A DNA stretch of 64,000 nucleotides from Prauserella cavernicola (lineage in GTDB: Bacteria; Actinomycetota; Actinomycetes; Mycobacteriales; Pseudonocardiaceae). This document shows, piece after piece, positions 27,418-36,821 of the stretch (position 1 is the stretch's first letter; the number at the start of each line of letters is the position of its first letter). The notes below the pieces were generated by a model. That model was not told the DNA's origin. It saw only the letters and a program-made list of their open reading frames with translations, and ran no database searches. Made by a program: the position numbers and the translations under genes. The stretch spans positions 124,001-188,000 of the forward strand of contig NZ_JAENJH010000003.1 of assembly GCF_016595675.1 (NCBI RefSeq). The letters are read 5' to 3'.

Positions 27418-28518
27418 TCAGTCGAACACCACCACGCTGCGCAGCACGTCACCCTTGTGCATGCGCGCGAACGCCTGCTCGACGCCGTCGACGGCGATCC
27501 GCTCGGTGACGAACTTGTCCAGCGGCAGCCTGCCCTGCTGGTACAGGTCGACCAGCATCGGGAAGTCCCTGGACGGCAGGCAGTCGCCGTACCACGACGA
27601 CTTGAGCGAGCCGCCGCGCGCGAAGAAGTCGATCAGCGGCATGTCGTCGAGCCGCATGTCCGGCGTCGGCACTCCCACCAGCACCACCGTGCCTGCGAGG
27701 TCGCGGGCGTAGAACGCCTGCTTCCACGTCTCGGGCCTGCCGACGGCGTCGATCACCACGTCGGCACCGAAGGAGCCGGTGAGCTCCTGTACCGCCTCGA
27801 CGACCTCGTCGTGGCTCTTGCCGCGCGTGTTGAGCGTGGCGGTGGCGCCGAACTCCTTGGCCCACTCCAGCTTCGCGTCGTCCATGTCGACCGCGATGAT
27901 CGTGGTGGCGCCGGCCAGGTGCGCGCCCGCGATCGCGGCGTCGCCGACGCCACCGCAACCGATCACGGCCACCGAGTCACCGCGTGACACGGCCCCGGTG
28001 TTCATGGCGGCGCCGATCCCGGCCATCACGCCGCAGCCGAGCAGGCCGACCACAGCCGGCTCCGCGGAGGGGTCCACCTTCGTACATTGTCCACTGTGGA
28101 CCAGCGTCTTCTCCATGAACGCGCCGATGCCGAGCGCGGGGCTCAGCGGCGTCCCGTCGGCCAGCGTCATCGGCTGGCTCGCGTTGAACGTGGAGAAGCA
28201 ATACCAGGGCTTGCCCTTCTTGCACGCCCGGCAGGTTCCGCACACGGCGCGCCAGTTGAGCACCACGAAGTCGCCGGGCTCGACGTCGGTGACACCCTCG
28301 CCGACCTGCTCCACGTACCCGGCGGCCTCGTGTCCGAGCAGGAATGGGAACTCGTCGTTGATGCCACCCTCGCGATAGTGCAGATCGGTGTGGCAGACCC
28401 CGCACGCTTTGATCGCCACCACCGCCTCGCCCGGACCTGGATCCGGAACGATCACGGTCTCCAGCGAGACCGGCTCACCCTTCGCGCGGGACACCACGCC
28501 CTGGACCTCGTACGGCAT
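27418..28518 (-). CDS. mscR: S-(hydroxymethyl)mycothiol dehydrogenase / S-nitrosomycothiol reductase
   Basis: 366 residues, zinc-dependent class III-like alcohol dehydrogenase. Catalytic zinc residues in [15 protein letters not shown] and [10 protein letters not shown]; structural zinc cysteines in [18 protein letters not shown] site [21 protein letters not shown]. The sequence and length match the mycothiol-dependent formaldehyde dehydrogenase group (Rv2259). It detoxifies the formaldehyde-mycothiol adduct and reduces nitrosomycothiol. Its presence implies that the host makes mycothiol. Upstream of the GGCT-like gene. Confidence 0.92.
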   Translation of the reverse strand: MPYEVQGVVSRAKGEPVSLETVIVPDPGPGEAVVAIKACGVCHTDLHYREGGINDEFPFLLGHEAAGYVEQVGEGVTDVEPGDFVVLNWRAVCGTCRACKKGKPWYCFSTFNASQPMTLADGTPLSPALGIGAFMEKTLVHSGQCTKVDPSAEPAVVGLLGCGVMAGIGAAMNTGAVSRGDSVAVIGCGGVGDAAIAGAHLAGATTIIAVDMDDAKLEWAKEFGATATLNTRGKSHDEVVEAVQELTGSFGADVVIDAVGRPETWKQAFYARDLAGTVVLVGVPTPDMRLDDMPLIDFFARGGSLKSSWYGDCLPSRDFPMLVDLYQQGRLPLDKFVTERIAVDGVEQAFARMHKGDVLRSVVVFD

Positions 28519-28598
28519 GCGCTTCTCGTCCTTTCGGCAGCATTGCTCCTAGGCGAAGCTTGCCACGGACCATGCGGTCATCGCGACATGCGCATGCG

Positions 28599-29816
28599 TC
28601 ACGGGTTGATGAGATAGACGATTCCTCCGGGTCCGCTCGCGACGTTGCCCTCGGCGTCGTAGCGTTGCGTGCGCTGCCAGATCGTCTCGAACTGCTCGCG
28701 CGGGTACACGTTGCGCACGCCCTCGGCGCTGTCGGCGGCGGGATCGTTGACGATCACGTCGCCGTCGGCGGTGAAGCCGACGACCACCATGATGTGACCC
28801 GCCGTGCCGTACCCGGCGCCGTCGAGCTCGCTCGCCAGGAACGACTGCGACGTGATCACGGGGACGCCGCGCGCGATGTAGCTCTCGAGCTCGGTGAGCG
28901 AGTGCAGGCGCGTGATGTGGCCCCTGAGGCCGTAGTACCCGGCGTAGGCGGTGTTGAACGGCCAGTTGCCGGTGCCCTCGTAGTCGTAGTCGTAGGTGAA
29001 CCGCGCCGCGTGGGCGACGGGACGGTCGGGGTAGTCGGCAGGCAGCCACGACAGGTCCTGCTCGCTCGGGCGCTTGCCCCAGTACTCCACCACCATGGCC
29101 GTGGACGTGGGGCTGCACCAGTTCTGGCCGCCTCCGCCGAACTCCGGATAGTTTCCGCTGTGCACGTTCTGCGCGTAGCGCGGCACGTCGAGCTCGACGC
29201 CGCTGGCCTCGCCAGGCTCCGAGATCGGCACCTCGAACCGGTCGGGCACGTCCGACGTCATCGCACCGGCGCTGCGCAGCACCGGCGTGGCGGCGGTGCC
29301 CTTCTCGCGGTAGAGGCTCACGCGCAGCTGGAACGAACGCAGCGCGACGCCCGGCTCGGCCACGAGGGTGTCCACGCTGACGCTCGCGTGCTCGTCGCTC
29401 TGGTCCGGCACGGTCGTGCGCTGGATGTCGGCGTCGCCGTGGGCCCACTTGCCGAGCACGTACCAGGCGGTGTCCTCGCCCGCCGCCGTCGTCGCCCTGG
29501 CCTCCACGCGCAGCCACGTCTTCGCGGGCGTCTCGGCTGTCCAGGACGCGATCAGCTCGGAGGCGTCGAAGCCTGGCTCGTGCACCGGCGAGGTCCACCG
29601 CCCGTACTCGTAGGCGCCCTCGGCGCCCGCGGGCGTGCCGATGCGAAGGCCCTGCTCACCGGCCTCGACCCCGGCCAGCTCGCCGCGCGCGAAGTCGCGC
29701 TCGGTGCCCCAGCCGCGGTAGTCGATCCGCTCGTTCTCGCGGGCGAGCGCGGTGGGCTGGGTGATGGCGGACACCGCGATGGCCGCCAGTAGGACCGTGG
29801 AGAGTCGTCCGCGCAT
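28599..29816 (-). CDS. Secreted C39-family cysteine peptidase
   Basis: 405 residues. A signal peptide (about 1-25, cleavage near ALA-RE) is followed by a beta-rich domain of about 180 residues and a papain-like C39 domain: QNWCSPTS with Cys234, AGHIMVVVGF with His341, and VNDPAA with Asp358. Export to the cell surface or medium is expected; the target is unknown. No Shine-Dalgarno is evident and the upstream 50 bp is unusually AT-rich. A similar secreted type with an N-terminal sandwich is widespread in actinobacteria. Confidence 0.85.
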   Translation of the reverse strand: MRGRLSTVLLAAIAVSAITQPTALARENERIDYRGWGTERDFARGELAGVEAGEQGLRIGTPAGAEGAYEYGRWTSPVHEPGFDASELIASWTAETPAKTWLRVEARATTAAGEDTAWYVLGKWAHGDADIQRTTVPDQSDEHASVSVDTLVAEPGVALRSFQLRVSLYREKGTAATPVLRSAGAMTSDVPDRFEVPISEPGEASGVELDVPRYAQNVHSGNYPEFGGGGQNWCSPTSTAMVVEYWGKRPSEQDLSWLPADYPDRPVAHAARFTYDYDYEGTGNWPFNTAYAGYYGLRGHITRLHSLTELESYIARGVPVITSQSFLASELDGAGYGTAGHIMVVVGFTADGDVIVNDPAADSAEGVRNVYPREQFETIWQRTQRYDAEGNVASGPGGIVYLINP

Positions 29817-29867
29817 GGGAAAGATTTTCGTCTTTTTTTCAGCTCTCTGTAAACCTTTGTCGTTCGA
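29817..29867 (-). promoter_or_regulatory. AT-rich promoter region of the C39 peptidase gene
   Basis: On this strand TTTACA stands about 30 bp before the ATG and a run of seven A residues precedes ACGAAAATCT. This AT-rich island is rare in the window and probably contains the promoter. No clear ribosome site before the ATG. Confidence 0.35.
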
Positions 29868-30266
29868 TCAGATCACGGCCTGGCTCTGGGTCACCTTCGC
29901 GGCGAGCCTGCCGTCGTCGTCATGGATCTCGGTCTCCACCACGATCACCTTGCGGCCCGTGTGCAGCGCCGTGGCCGTCGCGGTGGCGTGCCCTGACGAG
30001 ACGGGCCGCAGGAAGCTCGTGCGCGACTCGATGGTCGTGGTGCCCCGCGCCCCGTCGGGCAGGTTCAGGAAGGCGCACACGGCGGCCGTCGAGTCGGCCA
30101 GCGACATCAGCACCCCGCCGTGCAGGGTGTCGCCGAGCGTGCACAGCGACTCGTCCCACGCGATGCGGCTGCGCACCCGCTGAGCGGAGTGCTCGAGCAC
30201 CTCGACGCCGAGGCGCTCGGTGAACGGCATGGTCTGGTGGAACAGGGTGGTGCCCTCGGCGTCCAT
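29868..30266 (-). CDS. PaaI/hotdog-fold thioesterase
   Basis: 132 residues from ATG 30266 (GTG 30275 is also possible). Hotdog-fold motif LGDTLHGGVLMSLADSTAAVCAF holds the conserved HGG and the catalytic Asp/Ser region of PaaI-like acyl-CoA thioesterases, followed by TSFLRPVSSGHATATATALHTGRK. It hydrolyses acyl- or aryl-CoA esters. It lies between a fatty acyl-CoA ligase gene and the C39 peptidase on the same strand; the ligase/thioesterase pairing suggests control of an acyl-CoA pool. Confidence 0.85.
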   Translation of the reverse strand: MDAEGTTLFHQTMPFTERLGVEVLEHSAQRVRSRIAWDESLCTLGDTLHGGVLMSLADSTAAVCAFLNLPDGARGTTTIESRTSFLRPVSSGHATATATALHTGRKVIVVETEIHDDDGRLAAKVTQSQAVI

Positions 30267-30331
30267 GACCAGCACACTGCCGCACTCCGAGCGCCGCGTC
30301 GATTACCCGGGAGGTAAGGCTCCGGCGTCCC

Positions 30332-31963
<1,632 letters not shown>

Positions 31964-32276
31964 CGTGTTCTCTCCCGCGGTCCGCTCGACTGTGAACTGG
32001 GTTACGCGCGAGCCTAATGCGCTAAAAGTCAACAAGACATGTGCTGACCGCACAACCGTTACGGACCGCAGCTGAATGCTTCCCCGGACGACTGGGCCCC
32101 CTGACCTGCATGACCCGGTTGAGGGGACATTGCGTGTCGATTTCGCGGTCACGGTTGTCTTGGCGTTTACTGGGGCCCGTGGTAAGTGACGGCCTGGCCA
32201 GCGCTTGCTTCAGCAAGCATCTGGGGACCTGGGTTGTCGCCGCTCACGCGGCACCCGAGAAGAAAGGATTAGTACG
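31964..32276. other. Intergenic region between fadD and mihF
   Basis: 313 bp between divergent genes, holding the promoters of both. Apart from the palindrome at 32203-32218 and the mihF ribosome site, I see no gene, RNA or repeat here. Confidence 0.4.
32203..32218. promoter_or_regulatory. Palindrome in the mihF leader
   Basis: GCTTGCT-TC-AGCAAGC is a perfect inverted repeat with 7-bp arms, 58 bp before the mihF start. It could be an operator or, in the mRNA, a tight leader hairpin. Confidence 0.45.
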
Positions 32277-32588
32277 TTGGCTCTGCCTACGTTGACTCCG
32301 GAACAGCGGGCGGAAGCCCTGGCCAAGGCGGCCGAGGCTCGCAAGGCGCGCTCGGAGCTGCTCGCGTCGATCAAGTCCGGCAAGGAAAGCATCGACAAGG
32401 TGCTGAACCGGGCGAAGGAAGACAAGACGGTCGGCAAGACCAAGGTCACGCAGCTGCTGAAGGCCGTGCCGGGCCTCGGGGCCGTGAAGGTGGCCGCGCT
32501 GCTCGAGCAGGCGGGCATCGACCCCGACCGCAGGGCCGCCGGCCTCGGCGAGCGTCAGCGCGAAGCGCTCATCAACGCGCTCAAGTAG
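32277..32588 (+). CDS. mihF: Integration host factor, mycobacterial type
   Basis: 103 residues with TTG start; the Shine-Dalgarno AAAGGA lies 8 nt upstream, which fixes this start. A long charged N-terminal helix (PEQRAEALAKAAEARKARSELLASIKSG) is followed by the H2TH-like DNA-binding part (VGKTKVTQLLKAVPGLGAVKVAALLEQAGI, AAGLGERQREALINAL). mIHF is an abundant actinobacterial nucleoid protein, essential in mycobacteria, unrelated in sequence to the enterobacterial IHF. The gene is followed by a strong hairpin. Confidence 0.95.
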   Translation: MALPTLTPEQRAEALAKAAEARKARSELLASIKSGKESIDKVLNRAKEDKTVGKTKVTQLLKAVPGLGAVKVAALLEQAGIDPDRRAAGLGERQREALINALK

Positions 32589-32606
32589 TCACTCGAGCCG
32601 TCCACC

Positions 32607-32650
32607 GTGAGTGGCTGACCTGGCACTACAGCCCGGTCAGCCACTCACGC
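32607..32650. terminator. Bidirectional terminator between mihF and isochorismate synthase
   Basis: GTGAGTGGCTGACC (32608-32621) pairs perfectly with GGTCAGCCACTCAC (32636-32649), with one more C-G pair outside and a 14-nt loop. It lies 19 bp after mihF and covers the last codons of the convergent gene. Confidence 0.85.
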
Positions 32651-33780
32651 GGCAGTCCCATGGCCGTGGCAAGGGTCGCGAACTTCGCCGACGTCTCGTC
32701 GAGCTCCGCGCCCGGGTCCGATTCCGGCACGATGCCCCCACCCGCGTACAGCCGCAGCGACCGCTCGGCGACCTCGGCGCAGCGGATCGTGACCGCCCAT
32801 TCTCCGTCGCCCTCGGCGTCCACCCAGCCGACCGCGCCCGCGTAGTAGCCGCGTTCGAACGGCTCCAGCTCCGTCACCAGCTCCCGCGCCGAGTCCGTCG
32901 GCGTTCCGCAGATCGCAGGCGTCGGGTGCAGTGCGGCCGCGAGGTGCAGGGCCGTGACGTCCCGGTCGGCCAGCTCGCCCGTGACCGTGGTGCCGAGATG
33001 CCACATCGTCGGCGTCGACACCAGCTCGGGCAGGTCCGGCGCGTCCAGCTTGCGGCAGTACGGCCGCAGCGCCTCCACCACGGCCTCGGCCAGCACCGCG
33101 TGCTCGATGTGGTCCTTGCGGGAGGCCAGCAGCGCCTGTCCGTTCTCGCGGTCGATCACCGGGTCGGCCGAGCGCGGCATCGAGCCCGCGTGCGGGTGCG
33201 ACACCACACGGTCGCCCTGCCGGGAGAGCAGCAGCTCCGGGCTCGCGCCCACCAGCGTCCGCCCACCGGGCAGGCCTGCCGCGAACGTGTAGCCCGTCGC
33301 GTTGTCCTTGACGAGGTTGTGCAGGATCGCCTCCGGCTCCACGGCGTCGGCGAACTCCAGGTCCACCGCTCGCGCGAGCACCACCTTGCGCAGCCCTCGC
33401 TCGTCCAGCGCTGCGATGGCGCGGGCCACGGCGTCGACGTGCCGCCGTCCCTCCGGCACCCCCGCGACCCGCACGGGACGGCCCACCTCGCGGCGGGCCA
33501 GCCGGTCGACCGAGGGATGCGCCGCGCCCGTGAACCGCACGGACTCGGGCACCACCAGCCGGCCCGGCGTGCCGCCACCGGCGACGGTGTCGAAGGGGAG
33601 CACGCCCGCCGCGATGGGGGCGGAAGCGTCGGCGAGAGCGTCGCGGACCCGCTCGGCGAGCAGCGTCTCGTCGGTGCCGGTGAGCTCGTGGGAGACGCCG
33701 GAGCCGAGGATCGTGCGGTGCGCCGTCGCGAGGAAGAAATCTCCTCGCGCGTAGTCCTCGAGCAGTCGCGCGGCGTCCAT
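32626..33780 (-). CDS. Isochorismate synthase (DhbC/EntC family)
   Basis: 384 residues with the chorismate-binding fold: RKVVLARAVDLEF, HPHAGSMPRS, the SRKDHIEHAVLAEAVVEALRP segment, STPTMWHLGTTVTGEL, ALHPTPAICGTP and YAGAVGWVDAEGDGEWAVTIRCAEV. It converts chorismate to isochorismate, either for salicylate/2,3-dihydroxybenzoate siderophores or for menaquinone. The Sfp-type transferase gene 20 bp away suggests a siderophore role, but no NRPS is in the window. Confidence 0.88.
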   Translation of the reverse strand: MDAARLLEDYARGDFFLATAHRTILGSGVSHELTGTDETLLAERVRDALADASAPIAAGVLPFDTVAGGGTPGRLVVPESVRFTGAAHPSVDRLARREVGRPVRVAGVPEGRRHVDAVARAIAALDERGLRKVVLARAVDLEFADAVEPEAILHNLVKDNATGYTFAAGLPGGRTLVGASPELLLSRQGDRVVSHPHAGSMPRSADPVIDRENGQALLASRKDHIEHAVLAEAVVEALRPYCRKLDAPDLPELVSTPTMWHLGTTVTGELADRDVTALHLAAALHPTPAICGTPTDSARELVTELEPFERGYYAGAVGWVDAEGDGEWAVTIRCAEVAERSLRLYAGGGIVPESDPGAELDETSAKFATLATAMGLPREWLTGL

Positions 33781-33800
33781 ATCTCCCTATTGTCCGCCCG

Positions 33801-34496
33801 TCAGCGGATGGGTGACCACCAGCGCTGGGTGACCTCCATCTCGTCACTGGTGAGCGCCGCGATGGCCGCGCGGTAGTCGTCGCCGGGGTCGAGGTCGGCC
33901 ATCCTGGTGCGTTCCGGGCTCAGCGCCGGGTCGGCGGAGTCGGTCAGCTTGGCGGGCTCGCCGGGCGGCGACATGGTGAGGCTGCCCAGCGGGATCCGCA
34001 GGCCGCGGCCGGTGGCCTTCATGACCGCCTCCTTGCGCGTCCAGTAGCGGAAGAAGGCCTCGGTCCGCTCACGCTCGGACAGGCCGGTCAGCGCGGCGCG
34101 CTCGGCGTCGTTGAGGGCGTAGCCGAGCAGGCCGTCGTCGACGGTGCGCGAGGCCGTCTCGACGTCGAGGCCGAGCGGGGTCCCGGTGCTGATCGCGACG
34201 CCGACGCGGTCGCCGGAGTGGGAGATCGACAGCGCCAGGTCTGCGCCGGGAATGCGGGGCGGGCCGTGCTGCTTGCCGCAGTCGTCGCACGTCGCGTCGA
34301 ACTCGACGGCCGTGGCCGCGATGCCGAGGCGCTCGCCCGCCAGCGTCTTCGCCAGGACCCTGCCGGTGAGGAAGCGTCTGCGGTCCTCGTCCCTGCGGTA
34401 CGCGGCGTGCCGCTCGCGCTCGGGTTCGGTGAGCAGCGCCAGGCGCTCGCCGGTCTCGAGGATCGGGGTCGACCACCACACCGCGCACTCGATCAC
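33801..34496 (-). CDS. 4'-phosphopantetheinyl transferase, Sfp type
   Basis: 231 residues. It transfers phosphopantetheine from CoA to carrier proteins of NRPS/PKS systems. Motifs: RRFLTGRVLAK, GADLALSISHSGDRVGVAIS, PLGLDVE (Mg site) and FFRYWTRKEAVMKATGRGL. A short insert with two Cys pairs (DDCGKQHG region) is common in actinobacterial members. GTG start. It is upstream of the isochorismate synthase in the same direction (20-bp gap), so the two are probably co-expressed. Divergent from an acyl-CoA dehydrogenase. Confidence 0.9.
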   Translation of the reverse strand: MIECAVWWSTPILETGERLALLTEPERERHAAYRRDEDRRRFLTGRVLAKTLAGERLGIAATAVEFDATCDDCGKQHGPPRIPGADLALSISHSGDRVGVAISTGTPLGLDVETASRTVDDGLLGYALNDAERAALTGLSERERTEAFFRYWTRKEAVMKATGRGLRIPLGSLTMSPPGEPAKLTDSADPALSPERTRMADLDPGDDYRAAIAALTSDEMEVTQRWWSPIR

Positions 34497-34557
34497 GCGC
34501 CAAATCTACGGGGTGCGCAACGAGTGCCGCCAGGTCCGGAGTGCGTTACCTTGGTCC

Positions 34558-34573
34558 CTAAGCAACCGCTTAG
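34558..34573. promoter_or_regulatory. Operator before acyl-CoA dehydrogenase
   Basis: CTAAGC-AACC-GCTTAG is a perfect inverted repeat with 6-bp arms, 20 bp before the ATG at 34594. It is typical of TetR sites in front of acyl-CoA dehydrogenase genes; the regulator is not adjacent. Confidence 0.55.
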
Positions 34574-34593
34574 TAACGAGGGAGTCGGCGGCA

Positions 34594-35763
34594 ATGGATT
34601 TCAGTCTCAGTGTCGAGGAGCGCGAGATTCGTGACTGGGTGCGGACCTTCGTGCAGCGGGAGCTCGTCCCGCTCGAGCAGGAGGTGCTCCGCAGGGAACG
34701 CGCGGGCGAAGCCGGCCTGCCTGCCGAGGAGCTCGAAGCGCTCCAGCTGAAGGCGCGTGACTCCGGCTTCTGGGGCGTGCAGACCCCCGAGGAGTACGGC
34801 GGCATGGGGCTCTCCGCGGTGATGACCGCGCTGCTGGAGGCCGAGCTCGGCCGCACGTTCGTGCCCTTCCGCTTCGGCGGCTCCGCCGACAACATCCTCT
34901 TCTACGCCAACGAGGAACAGCGGCAGCGCTATCTGCTCCCGACGATCGAGGGCAAGCGCAAGTCGTGCTTCGCCATCACCGAGCCCGGTGCGGGCTCCGA
35001 CGCCAAGGCCATCAGGGCCACCGCCCGCAAGGACGGCGCCGACTGGGTCATCAACGGCGAGAAGACCTTCATCACCGGCGGCAGCGAGGCCGACTTCACG
35101 ATGGTCTTCGCCATCACCGATCCCGAGAAGGGCGCGGACGGCGGAGTGACCTGCTTCCTCGTCGACCGCGAGATGGGCTGGCGTTCCGAGCACATCGACA
35201 CGATGGGCGAATGGGGTCCCGCCGCGCTCGTCTTCGAGGACGTCCGCGTGCCGGAGAGCCAGATCCTCGGCGAGCTCGGAGGTGGCTTCAACCTGGCGAT
35301 GCAGTGGATCGGCCGCGGTCGCTACCTGCTTCCCGCGCGCGCCATCGGTTCGTGTGAACGACTGCTGTCCATGGCGATCGAACACGCCAACAGCAGGGAG
35401 ACCTTCGGCGCTCCCATCGCCGACCGGCAGGCGATCCAGTGGATGATCGCCGACTCCGGTGTCGAACTCGAAGCCCTGCGCTGGCTGGTGCTGCACGCCG
35501 CCTGGCAGGTGGACTCCGGATTGGACTCCCGGCACGCGCAGTCGATCGCGAAGCTCTACGGCGGCCAGAAGGCCAACGAGATCGTTGACCGGGTGCTGCA
35601 GATCCACGGCGGAATGGGCTACACCCGGGAACTGCCGATCGAGCGGTGGTACCGGGAGCTGCGACTGCTCCGCATCTACGAGGGGACCGACGAGATCCAG
35701 CGCAGGACCATCGCCCGCAATCTGTTGAAGGGGCACGTCAAGGTCGGAGGAACCCTGGGCTGA
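34594..35763 (+). CDS. Acyl-CoA dehydrogenase
   Basis: 389 residues from ATG 34594 with GAGGGAG upstream; earlier codons in the frame are antisense to the PPTase. Seen: CFAITEPGAGSDAKAIRATA, NGEKTFITGGSEADFTMVFAI, and the C-terminal LRIYEGTDEIQRRTIARNLL with the catalytic Glu in YEGTDE. FAD-dependent alpha,beta-oxidation of an acyl-CoA; chain length not predictable. Single gene ended by a strong hairpin, preceded by a palindromic operator. Confidence 0.9.
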   Translation: MDFSLSVEEREIRDWVRTFVQRELVPLEQEVLRRERAGEAGLPAEELEALQLKARDSGFWGVQTPEEYGGMGLSAVMTALLEAELGRTFVPFRFGGSADNILFYANEEQRQRYLLPTIEGKRKSCFAITEPGAGSDAKAIRATARKDGADWVINGEKTFITGGSEADFTMVFAITDPEKGADGGVTCFLVDREMGWRSEHIDTMGEWGPAALVFEDVRVPESQILGELGGGFNLAMQWIGRGRYLLPARAIGSCERLLSMAIEHANSRETFGAPIADRQAIQWMIADSGVELEALRWLVLHAAWQVDSGLDSRHAQSIAKLYGGQKANEIVDRVLQIHGGMGYTRELPIERWYRELRLLRIYEGTDEIQRRTIARNLLKGHVKVGGTLG

Positions 35764-35779
35764 GAACGCCAGGGGCTCA

Positions 35780-35823
35780 CGCTGCGGTGGCAGGCCGGCG
35801 AGTGCCGACCTGCCACCGCAGCG
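35780..35823. terminator. Strong bidirectional hairpin terminator
   Basis: GCTGCGGTGGCAGG pairs perfectly with CCTGCCACCGCAGC, with one more C-G pair outside and an inner CGGC-GAGT-GCCG hairpin. It lies between the convergent acyl-CoA dehydrogenase (ends 35763) and the hypothetical gene (ends 35837). Confidence 0.9.
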
Positions 35824-35836
35824 GGATTGTCTCTAC

Positions 35837-36172
35837 TCAGGAAGGAACGGTTTCGCCGCGTTGCCGCAGCGCCAGCGGCACGCCCGCGAGATCCTCCTCG
35901 TTGCACAGGATCTTCAGGTCGTAGTACGGGAAGCCGTCCCGTTCGTCGTAGTCGAGGTGGACGGCGAGTACGTCCACCGGCTCACCGAGCCACTGCTGAG
36001 CCTGCTTGAGCCAGCCGGCGCAGCGCTCCAACGCGGCCGGGAGATCGTCGTCGCGGAACTCGACCGGACGATAAGGCACATCCTGTACCTGATCCCGTGG
36101 GTCGGTGGGCATCGGAAGGCCCGGAGCGAGACCCGCTTCATCGAGTTCCAGCCTGATTGTTTCCTCACTCAC
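35837..36172 (-). CDS. Small conserved hypothetical protein, acidic
   Basis: 111 residues from GTG 36172, which overlaps the tetR stop by 8 bp. Longer readings in this frame are antisense or out-of-phase with the tetR. Acidic and Trp-rich: PVEFRDDDLPAALERCAGWLKQAQQWLGEPVDVLAVHLDYDERDGFPYYDLKILCNEEDL. No known domain recognised. Last gene of the crotonase-ligase-tetR operon. Confidence 0.6.
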   Translation of the reverse strand: MSEETIRLELDEAGLAPGLPMPTDPRDQVQDVPYRPVEFRDDDLPAALERCAGWLKQAQQWLGEPVDVLAVHLDYDERDGFPYYDLKILCNEEDLAGVPLALRQRGETVPS

Positions 36173-36821
36173 CCCACGAGCGTCCCTCAGCAGCGGCTCC
36201 GGGGCAAGCTTGGGGGTCCCGGGAGTTCGCCAGGCCACAGCCCGCTGAGACCCGAACGCCCAGCGCACGCAGGGTGAGTTCCACGTGGTGCTCGGCGAGC
36301 AGGCGCAGCGAAAGGGGTCCTCGCGATGAGTACCACCTGGCCACCCCGGTGCACATGTCGAGCACGGCGATCCGGGTGACCGTCGGCTGCGCGGTGTCGA
36401 AAACGCCCTCGCGCAGGCCCTCCTCGATCGTGTCCGACCACAGCGCCTCGTAGTCGTCGCGCAGCCGCACCACGTCACGGCGCAGGCGAGGCGACAGCAC
36501 CTCGATGTTGTCGTCGGCCACGCGCGTCTCGTTCGGCTGCCTGGCGTGCGCGGTGACGTGCACCGTGACGAGCCTGCGCACGCGCTCGACCGGGTCGCTG
36601 ACACCCTCGAGCGCCGTTGTGGCCTCGTCGAGCAGGTTCCGCAGACAATCGCGCATGATCCCGGCGAGCAGCTCCTCCTTGGTGCCCATGTAGTGGTAGA
36701 GACTCGCCGACGACAGCTTCGCGGCCTGGGCGAGATCACGGATGCCGGTGCCGTGGAAACCCTTGGTGGCGAACAGTTTCACCGCTGCGCGCCGCACCCG
36801 CTCACCCGTCGCTACAGCCAT
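36165..36821 (-). CDS. TetR family regulator of acyl-CoA operon
   Basis: 218 residues; helix-turn-helix TGIRDLAQAAKLSSASLYHYMGTKEELLAGIM (about 25-56), then a TetR C-terminal domain of the type found with FadR/PaaR/KstR2-like regulators of acyl-CoA breakdown. The ATG overlaps the end of the ligase gene by 10 bp. Being third in the operon, it most likely acts on the perfect palindrome at 39087-39104 upstream of the first gene. Confidence 0.85.
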   Translation of the reverse strand: MAVATGERVRRAAVKLFATKGFHGTGIRDLAQAAKLSSASLYHYMGTKEELLAGIMRDCLRNLLDEATTALEGVSDPVERVRRLVTVHVTAHARQPNETRVADDNIEVLSPRLRRDVVRLRDDYEALWSDTIEEGLREGVFDTAQPTVTRIAVLDMCTGVARWYSSRGPLSLRLLAEHHVELTLRALGVRVSAGCGLANSRDPQACPGAAAEGRSWGE

